DNA of 64,000 nucleotides from an uncultured Clostridia bacterium (GCA_944330115.1 CALVIN010000002.1:1-64000), one strand, 5' to 3'; counted from the stretch's first letter, positions 29,992 to 38,510 are shown. The notes: generated from the letters alone by a model not told the origin. Translations and numbers: made by a program.

Positions 29992-31083
29992 ATGGACGTA
30001 AAAGCAGTACTCTCATCCATGACAACCGAAGAAAAGGCGGCGCTCGTTTCCGGCACCGACTTCATGTATACCAACCCCATCCCCCGCCTCGGCGTGCCCT
30101 CTCTTCGCACCTCCGACGGCCCCCACGGCCTGCGTGTGCAGAACGAAGGGGGAGATAACGGCGTTACGGGCTCAAACCCCGCAACGGCCTTCCCCACGGC
30201 GGCGTGCACGGCATCGGGTTGGAACGAGGAAAATTTGTATAAGATAGGCCGCGCCATGGCGAGCGAGGCCCGCCGCTACGGAGTGTACATAGTGCTCGGC
30301 CCCGCGGTGAATATAAAGCGCAACCCGCTCGCGGGGCGCAACTTCGAGTATTTTTCCGAGGACCCTCTGCTCGCCGGCAAGCTGGCCGCGGCGCAGGTCA
30401 ACGGCATACAGAGCGGCGGCGTGGGGGTATCGGTCAAGCACTTCGCCCTCAACAATTCCGAAAATTTCCGCTTTATGGGAAACAGCGTGTGCGACATGCG
30501 CGCCGTGCGCGAACTCTATTTAAAGGTGTTCGAGCGCGTGGTAAAAACAAGCTCGCCCGCAACGCTCATGTGCGCATACAACAAAATAAACGGCGAATAC
30601 TGCTCGCAGAACAAGTGGCTCTTGACCGACGTCCTCCGCAAAGAGTGGGGCTTCGACGGCTTTGTGATGACCGATTGGGGCGCCATGCACGACCGCGTGG
30701 CAAGCCTGCAGGCAGGGCTCGATCTGGAGATGCCGGGCGACACCGATATATGCCGCAGGCAGATCTTGGACGGCATAGCCTCGGGCGGGCTCTCCATGGC
30801 CGATTTAGACAGAGCGGCCGAAAACATATTGCGCGCCGCCGATAAATACGCAAAGAACTTTTCGGACGACTGCGACGAGGAGGCGGACGACAAACTCGCC
30901 TGCGAGGTGGCGGAGGACTGCGCCGTGCTCTTAAAAAACGACGGCTTCCTTCCGCTCGACGCTGGCGAAGAGCTGGCTGTCGTGGGCGACCTGTTCGAAA
31001 ATATGCGCTACCAGGGCGCGGGCAGCTCGATGATAAATCCCTTCAGACTCACCACTCCAAGGCGCGCCTTCGACGATGTCTGA
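29992..31083 (+). pseudogene. GH3 beta-glucosidase, truncated after the TIM-barrel domain
   Basis: The 363 residues match the N-terminal barrel of two-domain GH3 beta-glucosidases: LRTSDGPHGLR, GRNFEYFSEDP, VKHFALNNSE and the nucleophile motif GFVMTDWGAMHD (Asp228). The C-terminal domain is cut off at VTTP-like LTTPRRAFDDV. Whole enzymes have about 700-800 residues, and the acid/base residue lies in the missing part. After the stop the sequence turns AT-rich and a short out-of-frame tail (DGKIVIVLKGGEEIEERL) follows, as if a different gene's end had been joined. It is probably inactive, but a sequencing or assembly break is also possible. Confidence 0.8.
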
Positions 31084-31136
31084 TGGGAAAATTGTCATTG
31101 TACTTAAAGGTGGAGAGGAGATTGAAGAAAGATTAT

Positions 31137-31175
31137 AAAACAATGGTAGCACATTTGCGTGCTACCATTGTTTGC
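31137..31175 (+). terminator. Terminator-like hairpin after GH3 remnant
   Basis: AAACAATGGTAGCAC pairs with GTGCTACCATTGTTT around ATTTGC. Its AT-rich style differs from the GC-rich terminators elsewhere. Confidence 0.7.
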
Positions 31176-31307
31176 GCAAGAATATTGGTAAAACTACCAA
31201 GTCGTCGGTTCGGATATGGTTTATTCTCAGAAAATAAAAAATGCAGCCGTCAAATAGAAAAGTACTTGCTATCTTCAAATGAAAGCTAAAAACACAATAT
31301 AAAGACA

Positions 31308-31346
31308 AAATCCCTACAAGATAAACAATATCTTGTAGGGATTTTG
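31308..31346. terminator. AT-style terminator near the tRNA remnant
   Basis: AAAATCCCTACAAGAT pairs with ATCTTGTAGGGATTTT. Between 31176 and 31307 I see only AT-rich sequence and no gene. Confidence 0.7.
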
Positions 31347-31373
31347 TGGTGTAGTCATTTCGTACACCAAAGA

Positions 31374-31406
31374 TGGAGCTACTGGCCGGATTCGAACCGG
31401 CGACCT
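31374..31406 (-). repeat. Duplicated 3' end of tRNA-Thr (attachment-site-like)
   Basis: The 33 bp are identical to 31534-31566, the 3' end of tRNA-Thr including CCA, acceptor 3' strand and T arm. Similarity stops at the anticodon side. This is the classic scar of integration into a tRNA 3' end. The 127 nt between the copies contain only a hairpin (ACGACGGTAAAC..type, about 31497-31532). Confidence 0.75.
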
Positions 31407-31533
31407 TTTGTTACCCCAAAAAAGTACTGCGTCCTTTTTTGGGAACCCCATAAATTTAATCAGCAGGGCGGACGGTTCTGGTCATCAATTGCAACAAAAA
31501 CGACGGCAAACACAAGGTTTACCGTCGTTTTCG

Positions 31534-31609
31534 TGGAGCTACTGGCCGGATTCGAACCGGCGACCTGCTGATTACGAATCAGCTGCTCTACCAGCTGAGC
31601 CACAGTAGC
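31534..31609 (-). tRNA. tRNA-Thr (anticodon CGT)
   Basis: On the minus strand the acceptor GCTACTG pairs with CAGTAGC. The D stem is GCTC/GAGC. The anticodon arm GCTGA-TTCGTAA-TCAGC gives CGT, reading ACG. The T arm is GCCGG-TTCGAAT-CCGGC. Discriminator T and an encoded CCA end the 76-nt gene. The fold is complete. Confidence 0.95.
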
Positions 31610-31762
31610 AAGATATTGATTGCGGCGATAAATCTTAAAAACACACGACTTTGCCTAAAACTTATCGCTGACTTAAATATTATAGCAGAAATTTATAAAT
31701 TTGCAAGCGTTTTGCCCTGCCTGCGGCAACATATTTTTTATACTTTCAAAGTAAAATAGGGT

Positions 31763-32431
31763 ATGAAGTCAAACGGGCTCCGTCCGCGCGCGGCGGCGGC
31801 AAAAATTTTGGCGCTTGCGGCCGTGTCGGCGGCGATGGTGGCGGTATTCTGCGGCTGCGGATCTTATGTGCGGCTGCGGGTAAAATATCACATGGCATGC
31901 TGCACTCCCGCATCGTCGCAGTCGGCGGCAGAGCTGTGCACCGAACTTAAGAGTATTGGCTATGCTGGCTATGTGCTGCAATACGGCGGCAAAACTTACG
32001 TCGCCGCAGCGATATTAAGTACGGCGGGTGCCGCTGCAGACCTCGCCGAAAGCATAACATGCATGGGGCTGAACTGTTCGGCGCTCGCGCTCGAACGCGT
32101 AAATTTCGAGCTCGAAACCTACCGCGCCGAGCAAAACGCGGGGCTGTATGAATATACCATAAGCTCGCTCAACGGCATTGTCTCCGACCTCGTCGCCTGC
32201 ACGGAAAATATCATAGCCGGGCAAAGGGAGGAGGTGCGCGCGTCGCTGCGCGAAATAAACGGCGAACTGAACGCGCTGTTCAACCAAAACATCTTCGACC
32301 CGTTCACCGCCAAACTCGCCTACCTTGCCGACCTCTCTGCACAGTGCACGTACGGCGCGCTGCTCCCGCGCGACATAAGGCTGCTCGCCGTCGCCGTGGC
32401 CGACTGCGTCATCTCTGTGCGCCTTACATAG
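31763..32431 (+). CDS. Exported SPOR-like protein
   Basis: The product (222 aa) has a basic N terminus and a hydrophobic segment (about residues 14-33) ending FCGCGS, a signal peptide, possibly a lipoprotein. Residues about 50-95 (AAELCTELKSIGYAGYVLQY, then TYVAAAILSTAGAA) resemble a SPOR domain, which binds denuded peptidoglycan at division sites or spore septa. The remainder is helical. The ATG is 5 nt after TAAAAT (31752-31757), with no Shine-Dalgarno, so the mRNA may be leaderless. The SPOR call is by pattern only. Confidence 0.65.
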   Translation: MKSNGLRPRAAAAKILALAAVSAAMVAVFCGCGSYVRLRVKYHMACCTPASSQSAAELCTELKSIGYAGYVLQYGGKTYVAAAILSTAGAAADLAESITCMGLNCSALALERVNFELETYRAEQNAGLYEYTISSLNGIVSDLVACTENIIAGQREEVRASLREINGELNALFNQNIFDPFTAKLAYLADLSAQCTYGALLPRDIRLLAVAVADCVISVRLT

Positions 32432-32704
32432 TTTTTTCGCCTCGTCGCGCCCTTTTATATAATATGGTTACAGGCTGTATTTTAATAAGCCGACCGCAAA
32501 TGCGGGCGGCAACTTTTTTATGTATTGCAATGTTGCAAGCCGCGCCTCAACTTGCGGCATTGCCATTTTACCCGTATGTAAAATTTTATAATTATACAAA
32601 TTGTATCTTCCTATTGTATTTTTATTTATAATATGTTAAAATAAGTCAAGATAAAACTGTTCGTCCGCCGCATAGTCCGTTTTTTGTGCGGCAGGAGGGT
32701 TTGT
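32432..32704. other. Intergenic, no gene seen
   Basis: AT-rich between 32570 and 32650. TTGTATCTTCC..TATAAT-like text around 32595-32636 (TATAATATG) may hold the next promoter. No repeat or RNA is recognised. Confidence 0.4.
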
Positions 32705-33421
32705 ATGAAAATAAAATTTTGTCCGTTCTGCGGTTCGCACGCCGCGGCGGGTAAGTGCTATGCGTGCGGGGCCGACCTTGCCGCCGTAGAGAGCGCCTGC
32801 CCCGAGATGAAGCTGTATGACGATCTGCCGCCCATACTCGAGTTCGGCAGATACCCCTACACCGCCGACGGCGCGGAGGCGGCCATCCGTTGGATGGTGC
32901 TCGAAAAGAAGGGCAACGCCGCCCTGCTGCTCGCCGAAAACGTCATCGACTGCCGCAGGTTCAACGATGCCTCTCCCGAGGCTCGCTGGAGCGAGAGCGC
33001 CGTGCGCGAGTGGCTGAACGGCCGGTTCATGCGCACCGCCTTCATGCAGGACGAGAGTGACAGTATAGTTTTAAAGGTACATACCGACGGCGGCAACGAG
33101 CATTGCGGCATAGCCGAAGGGGGAGAGGTGGCCGACAGCGTATTTCTGCTGAGCATCTCAGAGATGGAGGAGTACTTCGGCGCTCCATACACAAGCCGCG
33201 CCACCGCCACGGAATACGCCGCCGAGCAGGGCGCATGGCGCATGGATAACGGCTGTGTATGCTGGTGGCTGCGCTCGCCCGGTCAGGACGGCGGCTCGGC
33301 CTCCAACGTAAATGAAAACGGTATTGTAAACGTAGGCGGCGATTCGTCGCAGAACTCCATGATAGGCGTGCGCCCCGCGCTGTGGGTACTCGCCGAAGCC
33401 GTGGGGCTGGATGAGGAATAG
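32705..33421 (+). CDS. Zinc-ribbon plus DUF6273 domain protein
   Basis: The product (238 aa) starts with a small zinc ribbon (CPFCGSHAAAGKCYACG) followed by a DUF6273 domain (about residues 50-232). It has ILEFGRYPYT, IRWMVLEK, EWLNGRFM, CWWLRSPGQDGGSA and IGVRPALWVL. DUF6273 resembles the formylglycine-generating/lectin-like fold and is abundant in gut Bacillota, but its role is unknown. There is no signal peptide, so this one is cytosolic. The ATG follows GGAGGGTTTGT. A frame starting at 32684 has no ribosome site. It stands alone between repeat-rich spacers. Confidence 0.85.
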   Translation: MKIKFCPFCGSHAAAGKCYACGADLAAVESACPEMKLYDDLPPILEFGRYPYTADGAEAAIRWMVLEKKGNAALLLAENVIDCRRFNDASPEARWSESAVREWLNGRFMRTAFMQDESDSIVLKVHTDGGNEHCGIAEGGEVADSVFLLSISEMEEYFGAPYTSRATATEYAAEQGAWRMDNGCVCWWLRSPGQDGGSASNVNENGIVNVGGDSSQNSMIGVRPALWVLAEAVGLDEE

Positions 33422-33426
33422 GGGTT

Positions 33427-33735
33427 CACAAATTTTTTGCGCGGGCCGCGCGCAAAAAATTTCGTGAATTTTGTGGAGCCCTTCTCGCGCGGCGAGCGGT
33501 ATAGTACCGCCGCGCGAGAAGGTGGGTTGAGCGTAGTGAAACTCGGTGGGGTTTCATAAGCAACGCATATGCTTTGCGGTATTGCGCTTGACGGCTGAAC
33601 TAAATTCAGCCTTGCACAATGTTATTTATTTTGAAAAATTGCGCTTTCGCAGGGTGTGCTTTGCTTGCGCGTAGCCACTTTATTTGCCTCCCCATCGATG
33701 GGAGGTGTCACGAAGTGACGGAGGGGTTTCACAAG
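33427..33735. repeat. Cluster of intergenic hairpins and repeat modules
   Basis: In order: an AAATTTTTTGCGCG..CGCGCAAAAAATTT inverted repeat (33430-33463), a CCTTCTCGCGCGGCG..CGCCGCGCGAGAAGG hairpin (33480-33522) and a repeat copy GGTGGGTTGAGCG..GGTGGGGTTTCAT (33521-33557). Then a GGCTGAA-CTAAA-TTCAGCC module (33592-33609) and a second repeat copy (33686-33732) with stem GTCAC-GAA-GTGAC. The module at 33584-33645 recurs inverted at 37822-37880. No gene is seen. Confidence 0.75.
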
Positions 33736-33746
33736 CATATTCAGTT

Positions 33747-34625
33747 ATGAGCAAATATCCCATTTCAAAACAATTCGGCATATTTACACGCTTTACGCCG
33801 CCGTGGAACCGCGCGGCGTTTTCTCTTGCGTCCGTCCTTTTAAAGTGCGTGCCAAAGCACGCAGCGGGAGTTTCGGTAAAAAAATTCAAAGCGGAGGGGG
33901 TGCCTCTCATCGTGATGCTGCCAAAATGCAACACAGGTCACGCAAAACTTCCCTGCCTGGTGTATTTTCACGGCGGCGGCATGGTGTTCAGGGCGGCGCC
34001 CTATCACTACCGCAACGCGGCTATATACGCGCGCGAAGCCGGCTGCGCCGTAGTTATGCCCGATTATCGCCTCGCCTACAAGTGCGGCTACCCCGCCGCC
34101 CACGAGGACTGTCTGTCCGCCCTGCGCTGGACGGTGCAAAACGCAGCGCGGCTCAATATAGACAGCTCCCGCATAGCTGTCGGCGGCGATTCGGCGGGCG
34201 GCCTGCTTGCGGCCGATATCGCAAGGGCGGATGGCGCATGTTTTCTCTTTTTGGTATATCCCGTGCTCGACAGGCGGTGCGGTACGCACACCATGCGCGC
34301 CTATACCGATACGCCCATGTGGAATGCCGCGCTCAACAAAGAGATGTGGCAGCTCTATCTTGCGGGCAATTCCGACTATGTAAGCCCCGCCGAGTGCGAC
34401 GCGGGCGCACTCCCTGATGCTTATATAGAGACGGCCGAGTTCGATTGCCTCAAAGACGAGGGGGAGGAGTTTGCCGCAAAGCTTGCCTCCTGCGGCAGAA
34501 GCGTAACTTTAAACAGCACGCGCGGCACGATGCACGGCTTCGACATAGTAAAAAATTGCGATATCACCCGCGCCGCGCTCGATAAAAGGGTGGAGGCACT
34601 CAAAGCGGCATTTGATAAAAAGTAG
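33747..34625 (+). CDS. Alpha/beta-hydrolase esterase of the HSL type
   Basis: The product (292 aa) has the oxyanion motif YFHGGGMVF, the nucleophile elbow GGDSAGG, a late acid in the DCLKDEGEEF region and His in MHGFD. These are the full catalytic set of hormone-sensitive-lipase-type esterases, which cleave short-chain esters or acetyl groups. No signal peptide is seen. I chose ATG 33747 (MSKYPISKQFG). There is no good ribosome site, and the frame upstream runs into the repeat. Its natural substrate is unknown, and carbohydrate deacetylation is one option. Confidence 0.85.
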   Translation: MSKYPISKQFGIFTRFTPPWNRAAFSLASVLLKCVPKHAAGVSVKKFKAEGVPLIVMLPKCNTGHAKLPCLVYFHGGGMVFRAAPYHYRNAAIYAREAGCAVVMPDYRLAYKCGYPAAHEDCLSALRWTVQNAARLNIDSSRIAVGGDSAGGLLAADIARADGACFLFLVYPVLDRRCGTHTMRAYTDTPMWNAALNKEMWQLYLAGNSDYVSPAECDAGALPDAYIETAEFDCLKDEGEEFAAKLASCGRSVTLNSTRGTMHGFDIVKNCDITRAALDKRVEALKAAFDKK

Positions 34626-34675
34626 CGGCAAGCCTCGCCGTCAATTTTTGCAAAATGCCACACTATATTAAAACC

Positions 34676-34728
34676 AAGCCCCGAAAACCGCATGTTTTCG
34701 GGGCTTTATATCACACATAGTACTACGC
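34676..34728. terminator. Terminator followed by a TAGTACTA element
   Basis: AAGCCCCGAAAAC pairs with GTTTTCGGGGCTT (34676-34706), then ACATAGTACTACGC (34715-34728), a copy of the dispersed palindromic element. It lies between convergent genes. Confidence 0.75.
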
Positions 34729-34789
34729 AACTCGTCTTCAATACGCGCAGAAACGGTCGATTTGCGGCGGCCGATAGCAGTGCGGTCCG

Positions 34790-35842
34790 TCAAAGCGTTT
34801 TTCCGTACATGGCCACGCGCTCGATCTCGGCGAGTATGCGTTCGTTGCCCCGCTCGGGGCGGCAGGCGGCAAGCGCGCTCTTTATTTTGCCGTCGGCCAT
34901 GAGCGCCGCAATGCCCTCTTTAAGCGTCTCGGGCGTAAGTTCTCTTTCCCTCAACACGCGGCACAGCCCGCGCTCTTCAAAGTACTGCGCATTCTTCACC
35001 TGGTCGCCGCGCGTCGCCCCGTTTTCGAGGGGGATAAACAGGGTGGGCAGTCCGTTTGCGATAAGTTCGAAGGCGGAGTTGGAGCCCGCCCGCGCAACGG
35101 CGCAGTCGGCGCAGGCATAGGCCTCGCCGATATTCGGTATAAATTCAAACTGCCTGTACCCGTTTATGTTGGCGTCGGTCACGTTGCCCTTGCCGCAGAT
35201 GTGCAGCACGTTATATTCGCTGCACAGCTCCTTCACCGCGCCGCGCACAGCCTCGTTTATCGCGCGCGAACCGCTCCCGCCCCCGAACACGAGCACGGTC
35301 GGGCGGCCATCCAGTCCGAACTTTTCCCTCGCCCGCGCACGGCTCGCCGTCATGGCCTGTCTGCGCATGGGCGGCCCGCTGTATCGCCCGCGCCTGAACT
35401 TTTCGGCCGTCTCGGGGAAGGAGGTGAGCGTCACCGCCGCAAAGCGCGAAATTATTTTGTTTGCAAGCCCGGGGCTCAGGTCCGATTCGTGCGCTATAAC
35501 CGGTATCTTCAGCTTTTTTGCCGCAAGTGCTGGAGGGAGCGAGGCATACCCGCCCTTGCAAAACAGCACGTCCGGCCGCTCGCGCAGCAGTATGTCCCCC
35601 GCCTCGGCAACGCTCTTTTTAAGCCTGCACGGCACCGAGAGGTTGCGCAGCAGCTTGCCCCGCGCAAGTTTGGGGGCGGAAAACATAAAAAATTTTATGC
35701 CCTCTGCCCTGCAGATGGAATACTCTATGCCATCCGTGCCCATGTACTCCGCCGCAAATCCTTCGGGCAGCTCGCCCGCAATGGCGATATTCGGCATAAC
35801 GTGCCCCGCGCTCCCGCCGCCGCAAAACATTATCTTTTTCAT
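34790..35842 (-). CDS. murG: UDP-GlcNAc:lipid I transferase MurG
   Basis: MurG (350 aa, usual about 360) adds GlcNAc to lipid I to make lipid II at the inner membrane face. It begins MKKIMFCGGGSAGHVMPNIA, a version of the G-loop GGTGGH with Ser for Thr. It has ESDLSPGLANK, VFGGGSGSRAINEAV and ARAGSNSAFELIANGLPTLFIPL, the donor-binding region. It stands alone rather than in an mur cluster. Some non-canonical residues occur (usual GGTGGHI is GGGSAGHV), so it might be a MurG-like paralogue. Confidence 0.87.
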   Translation of the reverse strand: MKKIMFCGGGSAGHVMPNIAIAGELPEGFAAEYMGTDGIEYSICRAEGIKFFMFSAPKLARGKLLRNLSVPCRLKKSVAEAGDILLRERPDVLFCKGGYASLPPALAAKKLKIPVIAHESDLSPGLANKIISRFAAVTLTSFPETAEKFRRGRYSGPPMRRQAMTASRARAREKFGLDGRPTVLVFGGGSGSRAINEAVRGAVKELCSEYNVLHICGKGNVTDANINGYRQFEFIPNIGEAYACADCAVARAGSNSAFELIANGLPTLFIPLENGATRGDQVKNAQYFEERGLCRVLRERELTPETLKEGIAALMADGKIKSALAACRPERGNERILAEIERVAMYGKTL

Positions 35843-35952
35843 AACAATAGTTTATTTGATTTGCGCGCATATTATGAAGGCGCCGCGCATTTCCGCACTT
35901 TTTGTAAGCAATTTTTGCCGCAATTTGCGCGGCCGCAAATATTTTTTTACGG

Positions 35953-35981
35953 TTGACATTGCCCCCGCCGTGTGGTAAAAT
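35953..35981 (+). promoter_or_regulatory. Promoter of the small membrane protein gene
   Basis: TTGACA (35953-35958), 17-nt spacer, TAAAAT (35976-35981). The ATG is 10 nt further, so the leader is at most 3-4 nt. Confidence 0.75.
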
Positions 35982-35991
35982 TTAAGCACAT

Positions 35992-36348
35992 ATGGAACCT
36001 ATCTTTATTGTTGCGATAGCCGTGGGCGGCGTAGTGCTTTTGCTGCTGCTCATATGCATATACGTAATAGCAAAAAACCACAGGCAGGCGATGGAAAAGA
36101 GCGCCGAGCTTGAGGCCGTATATTCCGATCCCAAGCTGGCAAAAATGGAGTACGACGTCGCCTTTTACGATGACGACATTCTCCGCTCTCCCCAGAGCGC
36201 CGAGGATAAGCAGGTCACGATAGAGGACGTGATGTCGGGCGACGAACTTACCGCGGAGGAGAGCGCCATCTTCACCAAGGCCGACGACGGCATGGAGGAG
36301 ATATCGGGCAGCTACGTTCCTTCGTCGGAGTCCTCCGACGATGAGTAA
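35992..36348 (+). CDS. Hypothetical single-pass membrane protein, 118 aa
   Basis: Residues about 4-28 form one hydrophobic helix. The rest is very acidic and low-complexity, ending SSESSDDE, probably a cytosolic disordered tail. I do not recognise a family. The promoter is strong and the transcript probably leaderless, with no Shine-Dalgarno. It is followed by a TTTGCGGGCGCGCGCCCGCAAA hairpin (36433-36454) that may be its terminator. The 245-nt spacer to the next gene has no other feature. Confidence 0.75.
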   Translation: MEPIFIVAIAVGGVVLLLLLICIYVIAKNHRQAMEKSAELEAVYSDPKLAKMEYDVAFYDDDILRSPQSAEDKQVTIEDVMSGDELTAEESAIFTKADDGMEEISGSYVPSSESSDDE

Positions 36349-36593
36349 TTTTCAAGCGATCACGGCGCGGCTGCCGTGCGGCAAAATGCGTATAAAGCCC
36401 GCTTTAAGTGGGCAGACACATAACGGTAATTTTTTGCGGGCGCGCGCCCGCAAATTTACTTTAAAAGGGCGCGCATAAAATACGGCGCATAAATCATTTC
36501 GCGCAGGGCGCAGAGCGTGGGGTGCGGGAGCGTATAGTGCCGCACCGTGCGGCGCGCTCGAAAAGCACGCAAATCAAAACGACAAGGGGCAAT

Positions 36594-37238
36594 ATGGAGT
36601 TTGAAATTTTAAATTGGGTGCACGCCACCTTTCACGGGCAGGAATGGCTCAACTATTTTATGAAGTACTTTTCCATGCTCGCGGCGCACGGCGAAATAAG
36701 CATAGCCTGCTGCCTGGTGCTTCTTATATTCAAAAAGACGCGCCGCTGCGGCCTTGCCATGGCCGTCGCGCTCGTGCTCGACTTTGTGGTGGTAAACCTC
36801 ATCTTAAAAAACGCCATAGCGAGGGAGCGCCCCTGGACGCACACCGCCGAGCTGCCGTGGGCGGAGGAGTTCTACTCGCAATACGGCATAGAGCTCTCGC
36901 TCGACTACTGTTTTCCCTCGGGGCACACGGCGGTAACCTTCTGTGCGGCGGCGGTGCTCGTCATTTTCTACCGCGCCAAGGCCGCGCCCGCCGTCGTGAT
37001 AGCCTTTATAATAGGCCTCTCGCGCATCTACCTTGCCGAGCATTTCCCCACCGACGTTTTGGGCGGCGTGGTGTTCGGCTGCCTGTGCGGCGTTGCGGGC
37101 TATTACCTGTATCGCCTGTTCGAGCGCCTCGTTCTCTCATGGTACGGCAAAAACAAGTATAAGTTAAAGGCGCGCGCCTTCCGCACAAACATTCCCCGCA
37201 GCGGCGGCCGCTCAAAGTTTTTGTCGCTCTTTATTTAA
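36594..37238 (+). CDS. PAP2-family membrane phosphatase
   Basis: The product (214 aa) has about five membrane helices and the three PAP2 motifs: KNAIARERP, FPSGHTAVTF and SRIYLAEHFPTDVLGG. Such enzymes remove phosphate from lipid phosphates, for example undecaprenyl pyrophosphate, phosphatidic acid or phosphatidylglycerol phosphate. I chose ATG 36594 after GGGGCAAT. The frame upstream is an artefact. A role in undecaprenyl phosphate recycling would suit the nearby murG, but this is inference. Confidence 0.9.
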   Translation: MEFEILNWVHATFHGQEWLNYFMKYFSMLAAHGEISIACCLVLLIFKKTRRCGLAMAVALVLDFVVVNLILKNAIARERPWTHTAELPWAEEFYSQYGIELSLDYCFPSGHTAVTFCAAAVLVIFYRAKAAPAVVIAFIIGLSRIYLAEHFPTDVLGGVVFGCLCGVAGYYLYRLFERLVLSWYGKNKYKLKARAFRTNIPRSGGRSKFLSLFI

Positions 37239-37261
37239 AATTGTATATTATAAAGTAAAGT

Positions 37262-37289
37262 GGGGGCGGCGCCGGAACGGCGCCGCCCC
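37262..37289. terminator. Terminator between convergent PAP2 and lipoprotein genes
   Basis: GGGGCGGCGCC pairs with GGCGCCGCCCC around GGAAC, followed by TTATAATAT. Confidence 0.75.
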
Positions 37290-37305
37290 TTATAATATAG
37301 TTTTT

Positions 37306-37719
37306 TCAGCTCTCAAAGCGCATCACAAGCTGCTTTCCCATGAGGGGGAACGATATGGTGAACTTGCCGTCCTCTATCTTAACGCTCTCGGTGTGCTTCA
37401 CACCCAGCGCGGTGCCCTCGGCGCGCAAAATTCCCGTGTCATCGTCGTAGGTATAAGCGCACTCAAAGGTGCGTTCGCTCTCGCCCGTCTTTTTGCAGGC
37501 AAGCTCCATATTCGTGCTGTCGTTCAGCGTTATGCGTATATAGTCAAAACCCTCCAAAAAGTTATTGCCGCCCCACTCGGCAAGCACGCACTCATAGCGC
37601 GTTATATACGGTTTTGTAAGCTCCTTCAGCGAGCTGTCTGCAATATCCTTGCACGCGCTTAAACAGCACAGTGGCAGGCATAGCGCCGCAGCCGCGGCGG
37701 CATATCTCATCTTTTTCAT
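37306..37719 (-). CDS. Small putative lipoprotein, 137 aa
   Basis: The N terminus MKKMRYAAAAAALCLPLCCLSAC is a signal peptide with lipobox LSAC, so the mature protein starts at Cys23 and is membrane-anchored outside. The remaining ~115 residues look like a small beta-sheet domain (FDYIRITLND, CAYTYDDDTG, GKFTISFPLM). I do not recognise the family. It is convergent with the PAP2 gene. No ribosome site is obvious apart from AAAGC. Confidence 0.75.
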   Translation of the reverse strand: MKKMRYAAAAAALCLPLCCLSACKDIADSSLKELTKPYITRYECVLAEWGGNNFLEGFDYIRITLNDSTNMELACKKTGESERTFECAYTYDDDTGILRAEGTALGVKHTESVKIEDGKFTISFPLMGKQLVMRFES

Positions 37720-37798
37720 GCTTTAAGTATGCGCAACTTTCAGCATTTGATGTCGGCAGTAAAAAAATTTAAAAGGGGGGGAGGACTGATGCAGTGGA

Positions 37799-38420
37799 AA
37801 TGCCGTGCGCAAAACGCACGGCATTAAACTTTCAAAATAAAATAATGTGCGCAGGCTGAATTTATTTCAGCCGTTAAGCGCGCCCCCAATACCTCCCCTT
37901 CGAGGGACGAGCAAGGCATTTCATAGCACAATGGACACCCATTGTGCGTGCCGCAGCGAGATGAGCGAGCGCATAGACAAAAGCGCGAGCGGTGACCGAG
38001 CGCGGTGTTTACCTTACGCCGCGCGAGACGGTGAGCCGCAGGCGGCGGAGGGGTTTCACTCGCCGTTCCTGAAAAAAAGATGCCCTGTCCGCACTTGTGC
38101 GGACGGGGCAGAAGGGTTTATTCCCGGTTACTCAAACTCACGAAAAATTCCGCGTTCTGCCGTTTCCACGCTTTGCGCGGACCCGCGGCAGAGTGTCGTC
38201 GCTTACGCTCTTCGCGCGGTCACCGTTCGCGCTTGACATATGCGCTCACTCATCTCATTGCACACGAAAGGCGGGTGTCCGCCTTTCTATGAAATGTGCA
38301 ATTCGTCCCGCCGCCGCAAAAATTCTAAAACAAATCACGTTTCAAGCAGGGTTTCCCTGCGCCGAAAGACCCTATTTGCTGCGGTCAGCAGGCTCACTGG
38401 AGGTGAATGGCGGCATTTCT
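37799..38420. repeat. Composite noncoding repeat locus with ~85-bp inverted arms
   Basis: About 700 nt without a gene. Parts: a hairpin ATGCCGTGCG..CGCACGGCAT (37799-37824), a GGCTGAA..TTCAGCC module (37854-37872) and a CCTCCCC..GGAGGGGTTTC element (37891-38058). Arm A is 37917-38004 and arm B, inverted, is 38213-38296. A stem module TGCCCTGTCCGCA-CTTG-TGCGGACGGGGCA lies at 38081-38111. The arms share CATTTCATAG, GAGATGAG, GAGCGCATA, AAGCGCGA and CGGTGACCG. Each has a 9-bp hairpin with loop ACAC but a wholly different stem. Confidence 0.8.
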
Positions 38421-38477
38421 AATAATCGTGGGCCCTAAAAAAATGCCGCCAGAGGAACTTAGTTCCTCAACCTCACG

Positions 38478-38510
38478 AAAAATGCCGCGCACGGCCTGCG
38501 CGGCATTTTT
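38478..38510 (-). terminator. fba terminator
   Basis: AAAAATGCCGCGC pairs with GCGCGGCATTTTT. On the minus strand it ends in five T directly after fba. Confidence 0.85.

Noticed and set aside
31374..31410. A second tRNA-Thr gene
   Set aside because: Only the 3' third is present. Anticodon and D arms are missing, so it is an attachment-site duplicate.
32705..33421. DUF6273 protein as target of a diversity-generating retroelement
   Set aside because: No reverse transcriptase, template repeat or A-to-N pattern is in the window.
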